A DNA stretch of 64,000 nt, taken from assembly GCA_020064725.1 (NCBI GenBank), contig JAGTWJ010000017.1, positions 4,278,001-4,342,000 on the forward strand. Direction: 5' to 3'. Shown here in pieces: positions 34,517-46,532 of this stretch. This stretch comes from Drechslerella dactyloides (Eukaryota > Ascomycota > Orbiliomycetes > Orbiliales > Orbiliaceae). Made by a program: the position numbers and the translations under genes. Position 1 is the first letter of the stretch. Each line of letters starts with the position of its first letter. A model generated the notes under the pieces. The model worked only from the letters and a program-made list of their open reading frames with translations. It was not told where the DNA came from and made no database searches.

Positions 34517-37513
34517 CTAGGCCGTGTTTGGTGGCTGAAAACCGGATGTGAATCCCACGCTCTCCGGCCCATCGGCCTTCTCCAGCTTCCCGTTGCCGTT
34601 CGCGTTCTCGAAGGTCGTATGGCGACTGATGGGGCGTATGCTCCTCCGGTCAATGGTATCAGCACGCATCTGCATGCTCAACGCGGCGTCCTCCTCCTCT
34701 TTCTGCTGCAAGCTCTCCGACGGCAGCAGAATCGCACGGTCGAGTTCATACGGCAAGCCACGGTGCCGCCCACGGATCATCATAGCCATGACGACAATCT
34801 TGCTGAACGTGGTAAACTGTGCGGAGAACGAGGTGTTCGTGTCCGGATAGCCGAGAGACAATCCGACGGTTCCATACGCGGACACAACTTCGAATAGAAT
34901 AGAAAATTGCGTGAACGCCTACCAGCAAAGGTGGATTTGTCAGCGCATGGTCCCCCGTCTGCGATGTGAGGTCAAAGAGCAAGGTGGAAGAGTAAAACTT
35001 ACGTAGTCGCCCCGATTCGCAATCTTGCCGCTCTCCGCGATGCAGATTGCGAATAGACCCAAAAAGACATACCACAAGTCGAACGACAACTGCTTGCGCA
35101 AATGGGCGCCGAGGAACGAATGGTCATTGGGATCGTCGGTCTCTTCGTTGTTGGCGTAGATACCCAGCGAGCGCTCTTCGTAGACATTTGTCTTGCGGAC
35201 GCTGATAGCGATTGGGAAAACTGAAATGTACATCATGACTAACTATTCGTTAGTATCAATCGGCTTCGAGATAGCAGAGAAGATGTTCACTCACTCAAGT
35301 AACTGACTTGGACGGCAGGGTGCAAATCCGCGAGATTCACAGCCGCGAACCCAGCCGTGCGTGTCGACACAGCCTGGAAAAACGCATCCAAGATGCGGTA
35401 GTTCACCGGCAGCGATACAACATCGCGGTTGGTCAAATCGAGAACAATGAAGAGCAGAACGTCCGTAGCGTTCAATATCACCAGGATGGCAAACAGCCAC
35501 CAGGTGGCGGCGCTCGGGAAAAGAAGTGTGAAGCATCGCCGTGGGTGGTCCAGCAGGAAATGCAGACTCTCCTTGGCTATCCAGTTCTTCGGACAGATTT
35601 TCCAGAGGGCCCAGATGATGAACCGCAGCATACATGGGAATCCCGTGTTGCCAACGATGATGAGGTAGGCCATCGCTAACAATGGCCATGTAGCAGTGTT
35701 GAACGAGACCATGGAGTCCGGGGTCAAGGTAAACCCAAGGTCCGTAAACGCCGACGAGGCCGTAAAAATAGCCCTAGAACAAGTCATTCATAAGCAGGTG
35801 GGCGGCACATCTCATTTGCGGTGCCGAAACTTACCACCAGGTTCGATTCTGGCCAGCATTGTCAACAACAACAGCCCATTTCATCTGGGTGTGTATCCAT
35901 GGAAGGAGACATAATATTCCGAAGACCTGAAAGAACAAGAAGTAGCCTGTATTACATCAGCAAAGATTACTGAGCCAAGGTCGATTGTTACGGCCTGCTT
36001 ACCAACAAGGATATAAGCTAGGAGAAGGAGCGACCGATATTCAACGCCACCAAGCTCTTCTTTCTCTTCATCAGTCAGCTCCTGGAGGTTGAACTGAGAG
36101 TTCCTGCCGATGGTCGGTTGGAAAGATATATACGGCATGTCGGCAATCTTCACGCTTCTCGACGGACTCGAGTTTCGACGCCGCCGGATGACATCGGAAA
36201 AGACGCGATGGATGCCAGGGCTCACGGGGGTATGCAGGTAAGCCGGGTCGGTATATCCTCTGACCACGGATTTTATGCGGGGTCTCGGCCCCGTATGCGC
36301 GCTGCCATGCGTCATGGCGGGTTCATCAATGGTGATCGCACGCCTCACGAGGCCGGGGTGGGTATCCATGGACGAGCTGGGCGGCTCTTCATCCTTCGGA
36401 CCCTTGCCTTCTTCATCGTCATCATCGCTGACCACCTTGTGAGCAAGGCCAGATCCGTCTACGAAATCGATATATTAGCGTCTAGAGTTTACGGGAGAGG
36501 GTCTCATCAAAGACAGCCTTACGAGTCTCGACATCGAAAGGCGTGGGAACCACATAAACCTCCGAGTCCTTACGTCTTGGTTTGACCTTCGGATCTGCAA
36601 AACTTATATGCGCTGGGGTTGAAGGTTCACCAGGTCTTTCTGGGATGTCGCTCAGCGCTTCGCTGAGTATGGGTAGAGGCGATACGGGGGGCCGGGGATG
36701 CTCTTCTTCTTCGTCTTCGACGGCAAATTCATGGTCGTTGTGGCCATCGGAGAAAATACCGCCAGGCTTGCTCTGCTGTAGCGCTAGACGATGGTTTGCG
36801 TCGGACTTTGATCGTCCGTGGGTCCGAAACGTAGGGAAGCTAAGATATTGTTAATCTTGCACTACCGCAATGCATATGGCGAATGGCGATGATATACCTT
36901 ATAGGACGATGAGGCATCGACCCATTGGCAACGCTCCTCCTGAACTCCTGTAGGTCTTTGTTGCCATTGGTGGTGTTTTCATCTGCGCCATCGCGGTTTG
37001 TCTTCCTCCCAGAGCCTGGCAAGACGGTAATGGTTCTTCCACCTGTGTTTGAGAGTCAGCACCTGATTTTCGATTGAAAGACGGATCGAAGAGAAGCTGC
37101 GCCTTACCAACGCCACGTTCTGCCCCATCGACGCCTTCACTATCCGACTTTCGACGAGACATGCTCCGCTTCTGTTTGCTCTGCTCGACGATAGTATCAA
37201 ACCGCTTTTCGAACCAGTACAACCGGATGAAGACGACACCGGTGTTGATGACGACGGGGTTCGTACACCAGGAGATCAAGGTGATGACGATTTGTTGGTA
37301 GGTCTTGAGCCGATTGAGGTCGATGGTGTTGAGGCCGGACTGGGTAGATGCGCCGCTGGCGAAGAAGAGGGCATCAATATATGCCATGTTCTTGATCGGG
37401 TACAGCAAGATGGAACCGATGATGCAGAAGCCGACGATGAAGAGATAGTGGAGGGTGATGAAGTTGAACTTGGGCTTTTGAGGTAACCATGTTGGGCGGT
37501 TGAGCTCGAACAT
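34517..37513 (-). CDS. TRK-family high-affinity potassium transporter, 850 aa
   Basis: Eight exons on the minus strand: 37513..37108, 37042..36898, 36839..36523, 36458..36003, 35946..35835, 35773..35295, 35238..35003, 34918..34517. The N-terminus carries the first membrane-pore-membrane unit (LHYLFIVGFCIIGSILLY, SGASTQSGLNTIDLN, the pore-type SGLNT). The large hydrophilic loop (about residues 140-430) is typical of fungal Trk, starting with GRTITVLPGSG. Later units contain TASSAFTDLGFT, STRTAGFAAVNL, SYLIMMYISVFPIAISVRKTNVYEE and SAYGTVGLSLGYP, all hallmark Trk segments. It takes up K+ at the plasma membrane. The C-terminal tail is hydrophilic. Every intron has a GT..AG pair and keeps frame. 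Whether it is the Trk1 or Trk2 type cannot be told. Confidence 0.93.
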
Positions 37514-40500
37514 CGTATGGCAGGGTAGCCTGGATTCGAGCGGGCGCGGGATGCAACCGAGTCCTGCGCCGGATGGGACTGAAGAGCCGCACTAGCAGCT
37601 GCTCGTTTGATATTTCGTTTTCGGAGCTGATGCTCTGAATGCGACCAAGTATAGACGGGAATTTGGTCGGCGATTGGGCCTGGGTAGGCAAGGCCGCACA
37701 ACTGGCTGGCTGGCCGGCGGGGAATGAGCGAATGAGTCGAGCTGTTCAGCGAACGTGTCGACGAGAAGCCGGTGTCAGAAAATCAGCATGATGCAATGAG
37801 TGATAGATGCGGATGGGAGACGTCGATGCCGATTGCCGATGGGACCGTCCAGTACAATTTGTTTTATTTGGCCGGCGATAAAGCCGTATCGGGCCCGCGA
37901 GGTTGCGGAGACACGCACAAGCACACGCACTCACGCCGCTGGTTGGCACGTTGCGGGATCCCTTGGCTGGAGATGCTTTCCTTCCGGCCGGGGACGCGGG
38001 CGCTTTTTCGGTCAGGGGACCGGCTGGCTGGCAGGCTGATTGCAGGGTGAGAGAAGCCTGGAACCCGGGAGAGAGAGAGAGTCAATCAACCGCCAATTGG
38101 GCGAGATGTCAAGTCAAGCAGGGCGAGTCTCGCGGAAGGACAGCTGGGAGTGCGAATGTTCTTATAGACGCCGTGCGAGATGGCCGGTTAGTGAGCGGGA
38201 GGACAGGGCAAGTGCTGCCGGCGCTGGCGGAGAGCAAGGCCCTCGACGACCCGATTTGCTGGCGGGAGCTGCGGAGGCCTGTCGGGGAGACTGGGCGACG
38301 TTCCACTGCAGGCAGGCGGGTCAGCGATGGTGTTTCTGACGCCCCGATAAATGTGAAATGTGATCTGGGCGGCGAGCGCGGTCGGCCGGGAAAAGCGAGA
38401 CGATAATACGTAATTGCGCTGGCGACGGGGCAGTCGGCTCCACTCGGCTCGACGGACGGCAGCCCGGGGTCCTTTTTCTGGAGATGAATGGTGACGATGC
38501 CGGAATTGGAGGCTGCGGAGGGCCTGGCGTTCCTTCAGGAGCAGACGTCGGAGAAAATTTTCGAGTCCGCGGTGATGGTGGTGGTGGTGGTGGTTTTTTA
38601 AATTTGGATTCGTCTGCCCGGTTCGAGATGGTTGCTTCGACTGGTCTGGTCAGCCATCGCGCCCCCCAAAACAGCTGCCCGATTCAAGCCCAACTTCACC
38701 ACCAACAGCCAACGTCCACGTCCGTGTTTACGATCTATCCTTCGTCAGCCTGTCATGTCAATCAAAGACGCTCCGGTCAATCGTCCAGCTACAGGAAACG
38801 ATCGGTCGTCGGAGCGCTCGAGCGAGGCGCAGGCCCAGCCAGCAATCCGGATGTTGGCTTGCCGGTCATTGCATGGTCGCCCACCAGTCCATTGCCATCC
38901 TACAGCTAACATTCATGCACCCAAGGCGTGCGTCGAATCAGCCTGCGATGACGACGATGTGCTTCATCACAAGCCGAGCTAGCGTAGCCGCTGGCCGTCA
39001 GACGCCTCCAACTGCTGCATCCGACGCTGCAGGCCCGGCCGTTGGTCTCATATGCATGGCCTCCTTTTCGCCGGCATCAGACGAGACACACAATGCCCCG
39101 ATCGCGAGGCGTTCCAAGCTTCCCCAATGATATATCTTCACGCCAGTCGATCCATCTTGAGCCCAAGTTTCGACAGGCATCAAGCCACGCCATCTGCAAT
39201 CAATTCCAGGGTCCTCGACCTGCTCGCGCGGATTAAGGTTCCTCGCTAAGCACTGAAACGGGCCATCGCCACTTTCGGTCACCTGAACGGCTCTAGTGTT
39301 GGGACCCAGCGATGGGCTTCTCGAAGGGCCAACGCTGTTCCGGGCCTCCCATCTAGGAACTTTTTTTTTTTTTGATCCGTGATGCATGAAGGCCGTCGGG
39401 CCTCCTGCATGTCGCATCGTGACTTGTGGGGCCCGTCCTCGCGGCGAAGATGCGGCTCCACAGCCTTGTATAGCGCAAGGTGGAGCACAGGATTCTGCCA
39501 TCGTCGATTCACATCTTCGACGGGCCAAGATGGCAATTCACCAGCAGGAATTAAATTTAAACCTACGCATTCGCGTAGGAGGGTATTTTATTTTTCTCTC
39601 AAAGGATGGACGTATCGAAAGGAGCACTCCTACCGAGGCCCGGCCATCCTATCGCAGCCATCCTATCGTCACCGGGCTGACGCATGAATGCATGACGCCG
39701 TCTGATTTGTGACGGTGCATGTGCATATCTCGCTATCGTCGCCCGTGCAGAAAGCTGCTGACCGACCCGCTCGCAACGGGAAAGAAAGTCCACGCCGACG
39801 ATAAGAGCTCGAGGCCGAGGGCAGGAAAGACATACCGAAACCGTGCCGGCAAGGGCAAGCGGTGGCTACGACTGCGCTCTTCGGCCTTTCTGGGCTGGCT
39901 CCTAGATCTTACAACTCCGCAACCTAATCTTGAGTCCTGCGCCAAGTGGCGATATCGACCGCCATTTCGTTCGCGGTGTGTGCGCTGTCCCCAGCTGAGG
40001 TCGAAGGAAAGGTTCCACAAACACCGTGCTTGCGCGATGCATCCTGGCCTGGGATTCGGATACCTCGGTCGAACAGCTCTCCTGCCCGACCAGCTAATTG
40101 GACCCGGCGGATGCTGCTCTCGCAAACGCCCGCGACCACAGGCCTGCCTGGCCTGCCCAATCGCACAGGCATCCGCGAGCTGCTCGTGGAGCAGAGCTTG
40201 GATGGCCGGCACGGGATTGGCTGCCGCAGCTGATTGGAGCTCTCGTCTCGTCTGATAATGTGACCTGGGGGAGCAGGCCAGCTGGGTCCAAAGGTCGACT
40301 TATGCACCTCGTAAATCTCTGCAATCAGCTATCGGAAGGTGGGATTAACAGCGAATGGCCGCAGCAGTCCAATCAAGAACAGCCTGCGAAGTGTGCTAAA
40401 TGTTCACGACCGGTCCTGCCTGTAAAGTCAACATACAGCATCCTCGAGAATTGAATATAAGAATTACCGTCTCTCCGTCCACGAGACTTCGGCGAGATTT

Positions 40501-40669
40501 CGATTGCGGCGTGCGTTGCCAGTAGAAACGGCAGGATATCGGCCGAGCTTCCCCACCGGCCCATCTTCCGCCTTCCACCCATCCCATCCCGCCCATCCAT
40601 CGTCAACCTCCATCGACACCGCCCCGACGACATCTGTAGACCCGCCGACCACCAGCAGCTCGAACAGCC
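37514..40669. other. Long divergent intergenic region (3.2 kb), no supported gene
   Basis: Lies between the TRK start (minus) and the gene at 40670 (plus). It is GC-rich, with many overlapping stop-poor frames (for example 37903..38406 plus, 39719..40255 plus, 38998..39528 minus), but none has domains or a credible splice pattern. It includes a (GGT)n tract at about 38575..38595 and a T13 run at about 39361. Long leaders for the flanking genes or an unrecognised noncoding RNA are possible. Confidence 0.4.
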
Positions 40670-42492
40670 ATGGGCATACCGCGTGAGTGCTCCCCGCCGG
40701 CCTCCTGCCAATTGACGGACCGTCCGCTAACCCCTTATCGCCGTCCGCTCGCTGGGTTATCGCAGTGTGGGAATCGCCGCCGGATGCGAAGACCCTGGAC
40801 AAAGCATCCGCCACCAATCGGTGCGATGTCCATTCCGCCGTCCACACCTCCTCCGGGACGTCCACGCGACTGCCGGCCACGCCAGGCCCCTCTGCATCGT
40901 CCGGTGGCAGAAACAGCAACAACCTCCCCTACGACTTCATCTACTCCGGCTCCCGCCCCATCCGCCGCCACATCCTCGATTCCTCCTCCTCCGACACGAT
41001 CGAGATTGAGGACCTGCAGAACGAGCGCGAGCATGAGATCCAGATCCGCGAGCGGGAGCGCGAGAGGGAGCTCTCCGCCCGCATGGAGCGAAGCCGTCGG
41101 GAGCGCGGCGAACGTCGATCGGCGCACATGGAGCGGTTTCTGAACGCAAATTACCACACGCCGCAGCTGCCCACCACGTCCACGACATCCCAGCGGCCGA
41201 GGCCCCATATGATCCAGCCAAACTCGGACCAGCTGCTCACGCTGAGCGAGTTCCTGCGGGAATCCTCGCCGTCACAGGCTCGCAATAACAACGGCGGCGG
41301 CAGCAGCAGCAACAGTGGCAATGGCAACGGCGGCCAGACGTCGGTCCCGGAAATGCCGCCGTTGCAGCAGCTGCTCGGCATGCGCGGGTCCAATGCGAAC
41401 AGAAACAACGGCGAGCGACGCGACGGTCAATCCTGGGAGAGGGCGCTGAATGCGTCCGGGATGCCGCTGGCGCTCACCCCGGCGACGACCGCCGTGTCCA
41501 CTTCCAACGCGGCCGCAACGATCAGCAATCCTCCTCCGGCGCAACGTCGGTCCGCCAGCACATCCGCCGATTGGCCGCCGAATTCGCCGGCGGCCGCCGC
41601 GTCCCCCAACAGCCAGGCGCAAGACTCCTTCCAGACGCTGGTCAACCAGATCCGCCGCATCGGCGCCCTTCAAGACTACATGCTCAACAGCGTGGATGAG
41701 ACCGCCGCCAGCCTCGAAGAGTCGCTGTCGCTGCACAGCCAAGCCCTCAATCAAGCTTTGAACGGCCCGTCGCAGGCCAATGCGGCCAGCACCAGCGTGG
41801 CCTCGCCGGCCGCCATACCCGATGTCAGCTCGCAGAACTACTACACCTCTCTCCGCGTCCGTGAAGCTCGGATCAGGACGATGCAGTCGCGGATCGACCT
41901 GCTGGCATCGGAATTCGCTCTGCTACGCACCACCCGCCGGGAACTCCGCCGTGCGGAAACCGAGGCCCTCAGCATGTTCCAATCGACGGGGGTGATGCCA
42001 CCGACGGCAGCAACGCCGTCCGCTGCCGCAGCAGCCGCCAGCAGTGCAGCCACCATCTCCACGGCGACGGCACTTTCCCAGCCGCAGGAGCCACGAATTC
42101 AGACGGAGGTTGACGAAGTAGACGAGGCGCTAGACGCCGAGGGCAACAGCAGCAGACGGGTGCTTAGGAGCACGTTTCTGCCGGCGGACCTCGGCGACGA
42201 GGCGATATTCCGACACTACGAGAACGCGGAGAACAGAGCCCGGGTACGGGAGCGGCTGGCTGGCGTTCGGCGAGAGCTGGAGGCCGAGCAAGCGCGCAGC
42301 ACGGAGATCATCCAAGAGCAGAGGCGGCGGATGGCGGAGGCGCTAGCAGGCGGCCTTAACGCGGCTGTCAGCGCTGCTACCATTGCTGCCAGTGCGAATG
42401 ATGAGGACGCGGAGAGCGGAGGCGGCAGCAGGAGGAGGCGGCGGTATTCAGCGGGTAGCGCGGAGCGGAGCCAGAGCGAGCGGCGAGCGTGA
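40670..42492 (+). CDS. Unrecognised Ser/Ala/Arg-rich protein with coiled-coil segments, 579 aa
   Basis: Proposed exons 40670..40682 (13 nt, MGIP plus one base) and 40766..42492. The intron has donor GTGAGT, a CGCTAACC branch at about 40727 and a pyrimidine-rich approach to GCAG, and removing it gives a frame of exactly 580 codons. An unspliced ATG at 40687 would sit inside this intron and is less likely. The protein has NLPYDFIYSGSRPIRRHIL, then a charged helix (QNEREHEIQIRERERER), Asn/Gly and Ala-rich low-complexity stretches, a helical block (SFQTLVNQIRRIGALQDYML... RIRTMQSRIDLLASEF) and a basic tail (GGGSRRRRRYSAGS). No signal peptide or enzyme motif. Family not recognised. Confidence 0.7.
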
Positions 42493-43249
42493 GGTGCATG
42501 CGCATATAGTCAACTTCTGCGGGTTTTAGTTTCTTTTTCTATGGCTTTTTCTTCCTTCTCCATGCTGCTTTCTCTATTGAAGATGGCATTCCGAAGATTA
42601 CATGGGGGATATCAGCTGCCGTTCAATCGGCGGACGGCGTTTGCATGCGTGCGAGAGTCGTCGCGAGGTTATGTTTGATGTCGCGGGTGGCGTATCGACG
42701 AGTGTCCTGTTTTGTCATGCCGCTTTACCTAGTACCTTCCTACCCATTTGCCACTGTTTGTAGCCGCTGCTTTTTTTTCCGGTCGTATTCGTACACTTGA
42801 GAGCGCACATACGTCCGCACCTTGTCATGACGGCGTCAAATTGATTGTGCATGCGCATGCGAGCTTCACCGCTAGAGAGTCCTTTTCTTCCTTTTCGTTT
42901 TTCAGACTTTTTCTATGGCCCTGCTGTCGTCGTATTATATCTGATGATGAGTAGCAGTAAGTTTAGTGTAATTACCACGGTGTATCGATTCAAAATGCAT
43001 TTCGGTATCCATCCTACAGCCAATTGCAGCCGTGATGCCAATTCGAGGCTGTTGGAAAATGAGCGGCGGCGCGTTGTCCAGATCTGCCGGCGCTCAAGCT
43101 CAACATCCTTCAACCCGCAACCCGCTCCAAACGTATAAAATGCATCCATTGCATACAACCTAACAGACGACGATGCATCCCCCACGACACTGGACGAACA
43201 ACATCCACATCCACAGGCACCAGCGCGGGTGCACACGGCCGACTGCAAG
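42493..43249. other. Intergenic region between the coiled-coil gene and SRR1-like gene
   Basis: 3' end of the upstream gene and promoter of the next; pyrimidine-rich. No other feature seen. Confidence 0.5.
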
Positions 43250-44188
43250 ATGAGTGCCCGCCAACGTCGCTCGCGGGTCGAGGGCCCCGATGGCTGGACG
43301 ACCATTTCGTCGCGCCGCAACAGAAGGTCCAGAGCGCTGATGGCGCACCAATCCGACCTCGCCCACGACGGCGCCGGCGACGACGTCCCAGCCGACGAAC
43401 CCGCACCGACGGAGGCGGAGATTGCCATCGTTACGGCACGACTGCAGAAGCAGATTGCCGCGTTCAACGAGTCCAGTTGCTGCGCGAAGCTCAAGGAGCT
43501 CGTCCGGTCCGAAGTCGGCAGTCGAGTCCTCGCCCACCCTTCCAGCTCGCAGGACGGCGACGGGGACGCGGAACTGCAAGTTTCAGACGACGAAGCGGGC
43601 ATATCCAACGTTCTGATAATCGCGCTCGGCTCCCTTTCCGAAAGCTTCAGCGGGGCGCCAGGCCACCAGCTCGCCGCGGCCCTCACCATCATCGACGTCC
43701 TGCGCGAGCTGAACACCGCAAGCCCAAGCCCAAATCAACAGGAAATGCAGATACTCTCCTACGACCCCGTGTACACCGCCATGGACAAACACATCCTCTC
43801 CACCTTTGACATCACGCCCGTACCAGCGTCCAAGATCCCGCACGCCTACGACAGCGAATGGTACCGTAAAGCACTAGTCTACATGCCCCACGGCTCCGTC
43901 TGGCTCAACCACGACTACTTCATCCGGCGGCCGCGCATATGGATCGGTAATTCCTTCACGCTGTACGATAGCGCCATGGCGACGTTCCGCGCCGACGAAG
44001 CAGCGGGGATGCCGGACAACAGCGACAAGGACGACGAATTGTTAATCCGCACCCTGCGCGAGGCGGAGAAGGTCGCGGAGGAGTATCGGGTTGTGGACTG
44101 GCCGGATGCGGAGTACGGTGGCGGGCAGGCGTTCAATAATGTGGTGGTATACGTGCGCGAGCATGGCGAGGACGGCAGCACCGCTTAG
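43250..44188 (+). CDS. SRR1-like domain protein (Ber1/SRR1 family), 312 aa
   Basis: Single exon from the ATG at 43250 (MSARQRRSRVEGPDGWTTIS). After a basic N-terminus, the SRR1 pattern is clear: LIIALGSLSESF..., QLAAALTIIDVL, YDPVYTAMDKHIL, ALVYMPHGSVWLNHDYF and IWIGNSFTLYD. Arabidopsis SRR1 affects the circadian clock and yeast Ber1 affects microtubules; the biochemical role of the family is unsettled, so no function is claimed. GC-rich and intronless like the next gene downstream. Confidence 0.8.
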   Translation: MSARQRRSRVEGPDGWTTISSRRNRRSRALMAHQSDLAHDGAGDDVPADEPAPTEAEIAIVTARLQKQIAAFNESSCCAKLKELVRSEVGSRVLAHPSSSQDGDGDAELQVSDDEAGISNVLIIALGSLSESFSGAPGHQLAAALTIIDVLRELNTASPSPNQQEMQILSYDPVYTAMDKHILSTFDITPVPASKIPHAYDSEWYRKALVYMPHGSVWLNHDYFIRRPRIWIGNSFTLYDSAMATFRADEAAGMPDNSDKDDELLIRTLREAEKVAEEYRVVDWPDAEYGGGQAFNNVVVYVREHGEDGSTA

Positions 44189-44568
44189 TGGGCGGATGAG
44201 CTGTGATCGTTCTTGTCTATTTGCTTGCTGCGAATGTACTTTTATCCGAACGGCGTGTATGAATATTGGAAGACGGCTGGGTTACAGGTTAACGGACAGG
44301 GACACGCATGCATCGGCGCCTCGAGCTCTTGACTCAACGGCGCATTATAGCTCAAACTCGTCTTGGGCGACGCGTATTCGAGAGTTTGAGACCTCGTTTT
44401 GGTTGGGTTCAAAATACAACAGTTGGCAATAACGCCGGGAGTATATCAATACATGGTCGCCATTAAATTCCTCCTGGTAGATAAGTAAATAGTGCGTAGA
44501 TAGCGATACCAAAGCTGCCGACAATCACTAGAGCTTCAATCCAATACAGATAGTATAAATCTACGACA
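44189..44568. other. Short intergenic region
   Basis: 380 bp between two same-strand genes; contains the leader of the next gene. Nothing specific recognised. Confidence 0.5.
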
Positions 44569-45561
44569 ATGGCGTCGACCGGCGTACCGGAACTCTGCGG
44601 GGACGGCACCGCTCTCGATCTCCACTGCCTCGATCATGACACCTCCAAGACCATCCTCGGCATCGACGTCGCTCTCGACGGCGACGGCGGGAACATTAGC
44701 GCCCTCTACAAACTCCTAAACGACACGGTCATCACCCTTCTAACGGCGTGCGATGAGGTTCTGCTCCCATCTGCACCCGAACATTCACGACCCAGCGCCC
44801 CACCCGCAGCATGCGAGAAGGCCACAACAGCCTACCACCAGCTATTCCACCTCCTCGTAACCCTCACAGCATCAACCCCGACAATCCGCACCGCCGCTCT
44901 CTCCGCCATCGCCGCCTTCCGCGACGACCAGGAAACCCGCAAGAAAGACACAACAGCAGACCTCGGCCACCTGCTAATCCAACTCGCCCTCGTCAACGCC
45001 ACCGCGGACAAACATTCCGACGATGCGACCTTCCACCGCGACATACCCTGGGAAACCTCCAGAGGGCTCGCCGGCCCGTTTCTGCAAGAGGCGCTCATAC
45101 GTAATGCCAAGTGGGTCGTGCTGCACGATTCCTCCCTCGAATTCATGGAGTCCGGAGAAAGCGCGCGGCGACAGCACGTGACATTTCAGCACTCGCTGCC
45201 ATTCCTACGATTGTTAATGCTGCAGTGCTACTTCACGCGGCCCGTCGTGGAGAAATATACCCGTATAAAGATCGAAAGGGAGCTCGGGTTCCCCACTGAC
45301 GACGCAGCGGAGACGTTGTTGTGCGAGGTCGCGAAGATATATAACGTGGATTCCTGGCGTGGTGTTTTCGAGTACGTGCGGTACGAGAAGGGTGCACAAT
45401 GGGACGGCCGGCAGACGTGTCAGGTGTTGAAAGAGAGTATCGTCGAGAGCGGGCGGCGCGGGTACCATGTTTCGACGAGGCGGCGGAGGCGGAATAAGGC
45501 TAAGGTTGCGCAGGAGCCGTTTGAGTTTAGCAGTAGTTTATACAGCTATCTTCAGCGGTGA
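44569..45561 (+). CDS. Unrecognised protein, 330 aa, intronless
   Basis: An uninterrupted frame from an ATG (context ACAATGG) to TGA. The sequence is mostly helical in character, with no membrane span or signal peptide. It has a HQLFHLLVTLTAS region, a FQHSLPFLRLLMLQCYF segment and a basic C-terminus (STRRRRRNKAKV). Composition and third-position GC match the neighbouring SRR1-like gene, supporting that it is coding. I do not recognise the family; no enzymatic motif can be pointed to. Confidence 0.65.
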   Translation: MASTGVPELCGDGTALDLHCLDHDTSKTILGIDVALDGDGGNISALYKLLNDTVITLLTACDEVLLPSAPEHSRPSAPPAACEKATTAYHQLFHLLVTLTASTPTIRTAALSAIAAFRDDQETRKKDTTADLGHLLIQLALVNATADKHSDDATFHRDIPWETSRGLAGPFLQEALIRNAKWVVLHDSSLEFMESGESARRQHVTFQHSLPFLRLLMLQCYFTRPVVEKYTRIKIERELGFPTDDAAETLLCEVAKIYNVDSWRGVFEYVRYEKGAQWDGRQTCQVLKESIVESGRRGYHVSTRRRRRNKAKVAQEPFEFSSSLYSYLQR

Positions 45562-46532
45562 TGTATCATACATACCGAGACCAATACGGCATCAAGTGTC
45601 TATGGGATCAATATTACGGATAGAACGGAGTTTATTCGGGTGGACATTATAATATTAGCGTTGCATCTTGAAGGTGGCATCTGGTTAATTAAGATATCTA
45701 TAGCAGCCAATTATCGCTCGCAGTATTTGTCTTGAATCTAGCAGTCTAGTCGTATACGCATTATACTACTATATAAATCGAGACCAGTCGCGCGAGTTCG
45801 AATTCGAACTTCTTTTAATTTCCATCCTTTACTTAAAATCTCAAAGTATATACGCATGCCAGAATAGATACCCGCTGCTCTCAGTTGTATTAAGAGTTAA
45901 GCTTACGGCGAAAGACGGTTATCGAAGCTGCACCACCTGATTCATTGGCATGGATGATACGATACACGCCTGGATCCACCGACGTTCGTACTACGTATAT
46001 ATGCATAGCTATTGAGCAAGCATATGCGCATGCACGGTCTCGCCGCGCCTTGTGGTATTTCGGATTACAATCAACACAAGTTTTAACGTTTAACTGTGTG
46101 ACATCTACATCCCGCATTGTCAGACTTCTCAAACTGAGGAGATGAGTACACAATTGTAGAATGATACATCGATGCAGCGGCGGGAATTGCCTGGTTCAAT
46201 GCCTGCCGGTAGCTATCAGGTAACCGTATATGAAATCGTAAATGTCATAATATAATGTTAACAGCTGCAGCAGTTAACTTCTATATTCGAAGATTTCCAA
46301 CTTGATTCCCTTACTTGTAACGCTTCCAGTCTGATGTCCCCTACGGCGCCATGACCTTGATTGAGCGTACCACTATGAATCAATGTACTAGATGCATGCG
46401 CACAATCGATGCATGCGATCAATGTTTCTCAATCTTACCAGTAATCTTAGAATTCTAGAACTCCTAGTATATGACCCACTTATATACATTCCTATTCGAA
46501 TATTCGCGTCCCTATACATATTTCTTTCTTTT
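45562..46532. other. Convergent intergenic region before the NLR gene
   Basis: AT-rich; the 3' ends of the plus-strand gene and of the NLR meet here. No repeats or RNA genes recognised. Confidence 0.45.

Noticed and set aside
37903..38406. A 167-codon plus-strand gene in the TRK upstream region
   Set aside because: Arg/Gly-rich frame in GC-rich DNA, overlapping other equally open frames, without domain or splice support.
39719..40255. A 178-codon plus-strand gene
   Set aside because: Looks like a chance open frame in GC-rich DNA; an equally long frame exists on the other strand and neither has a recognisable motif.
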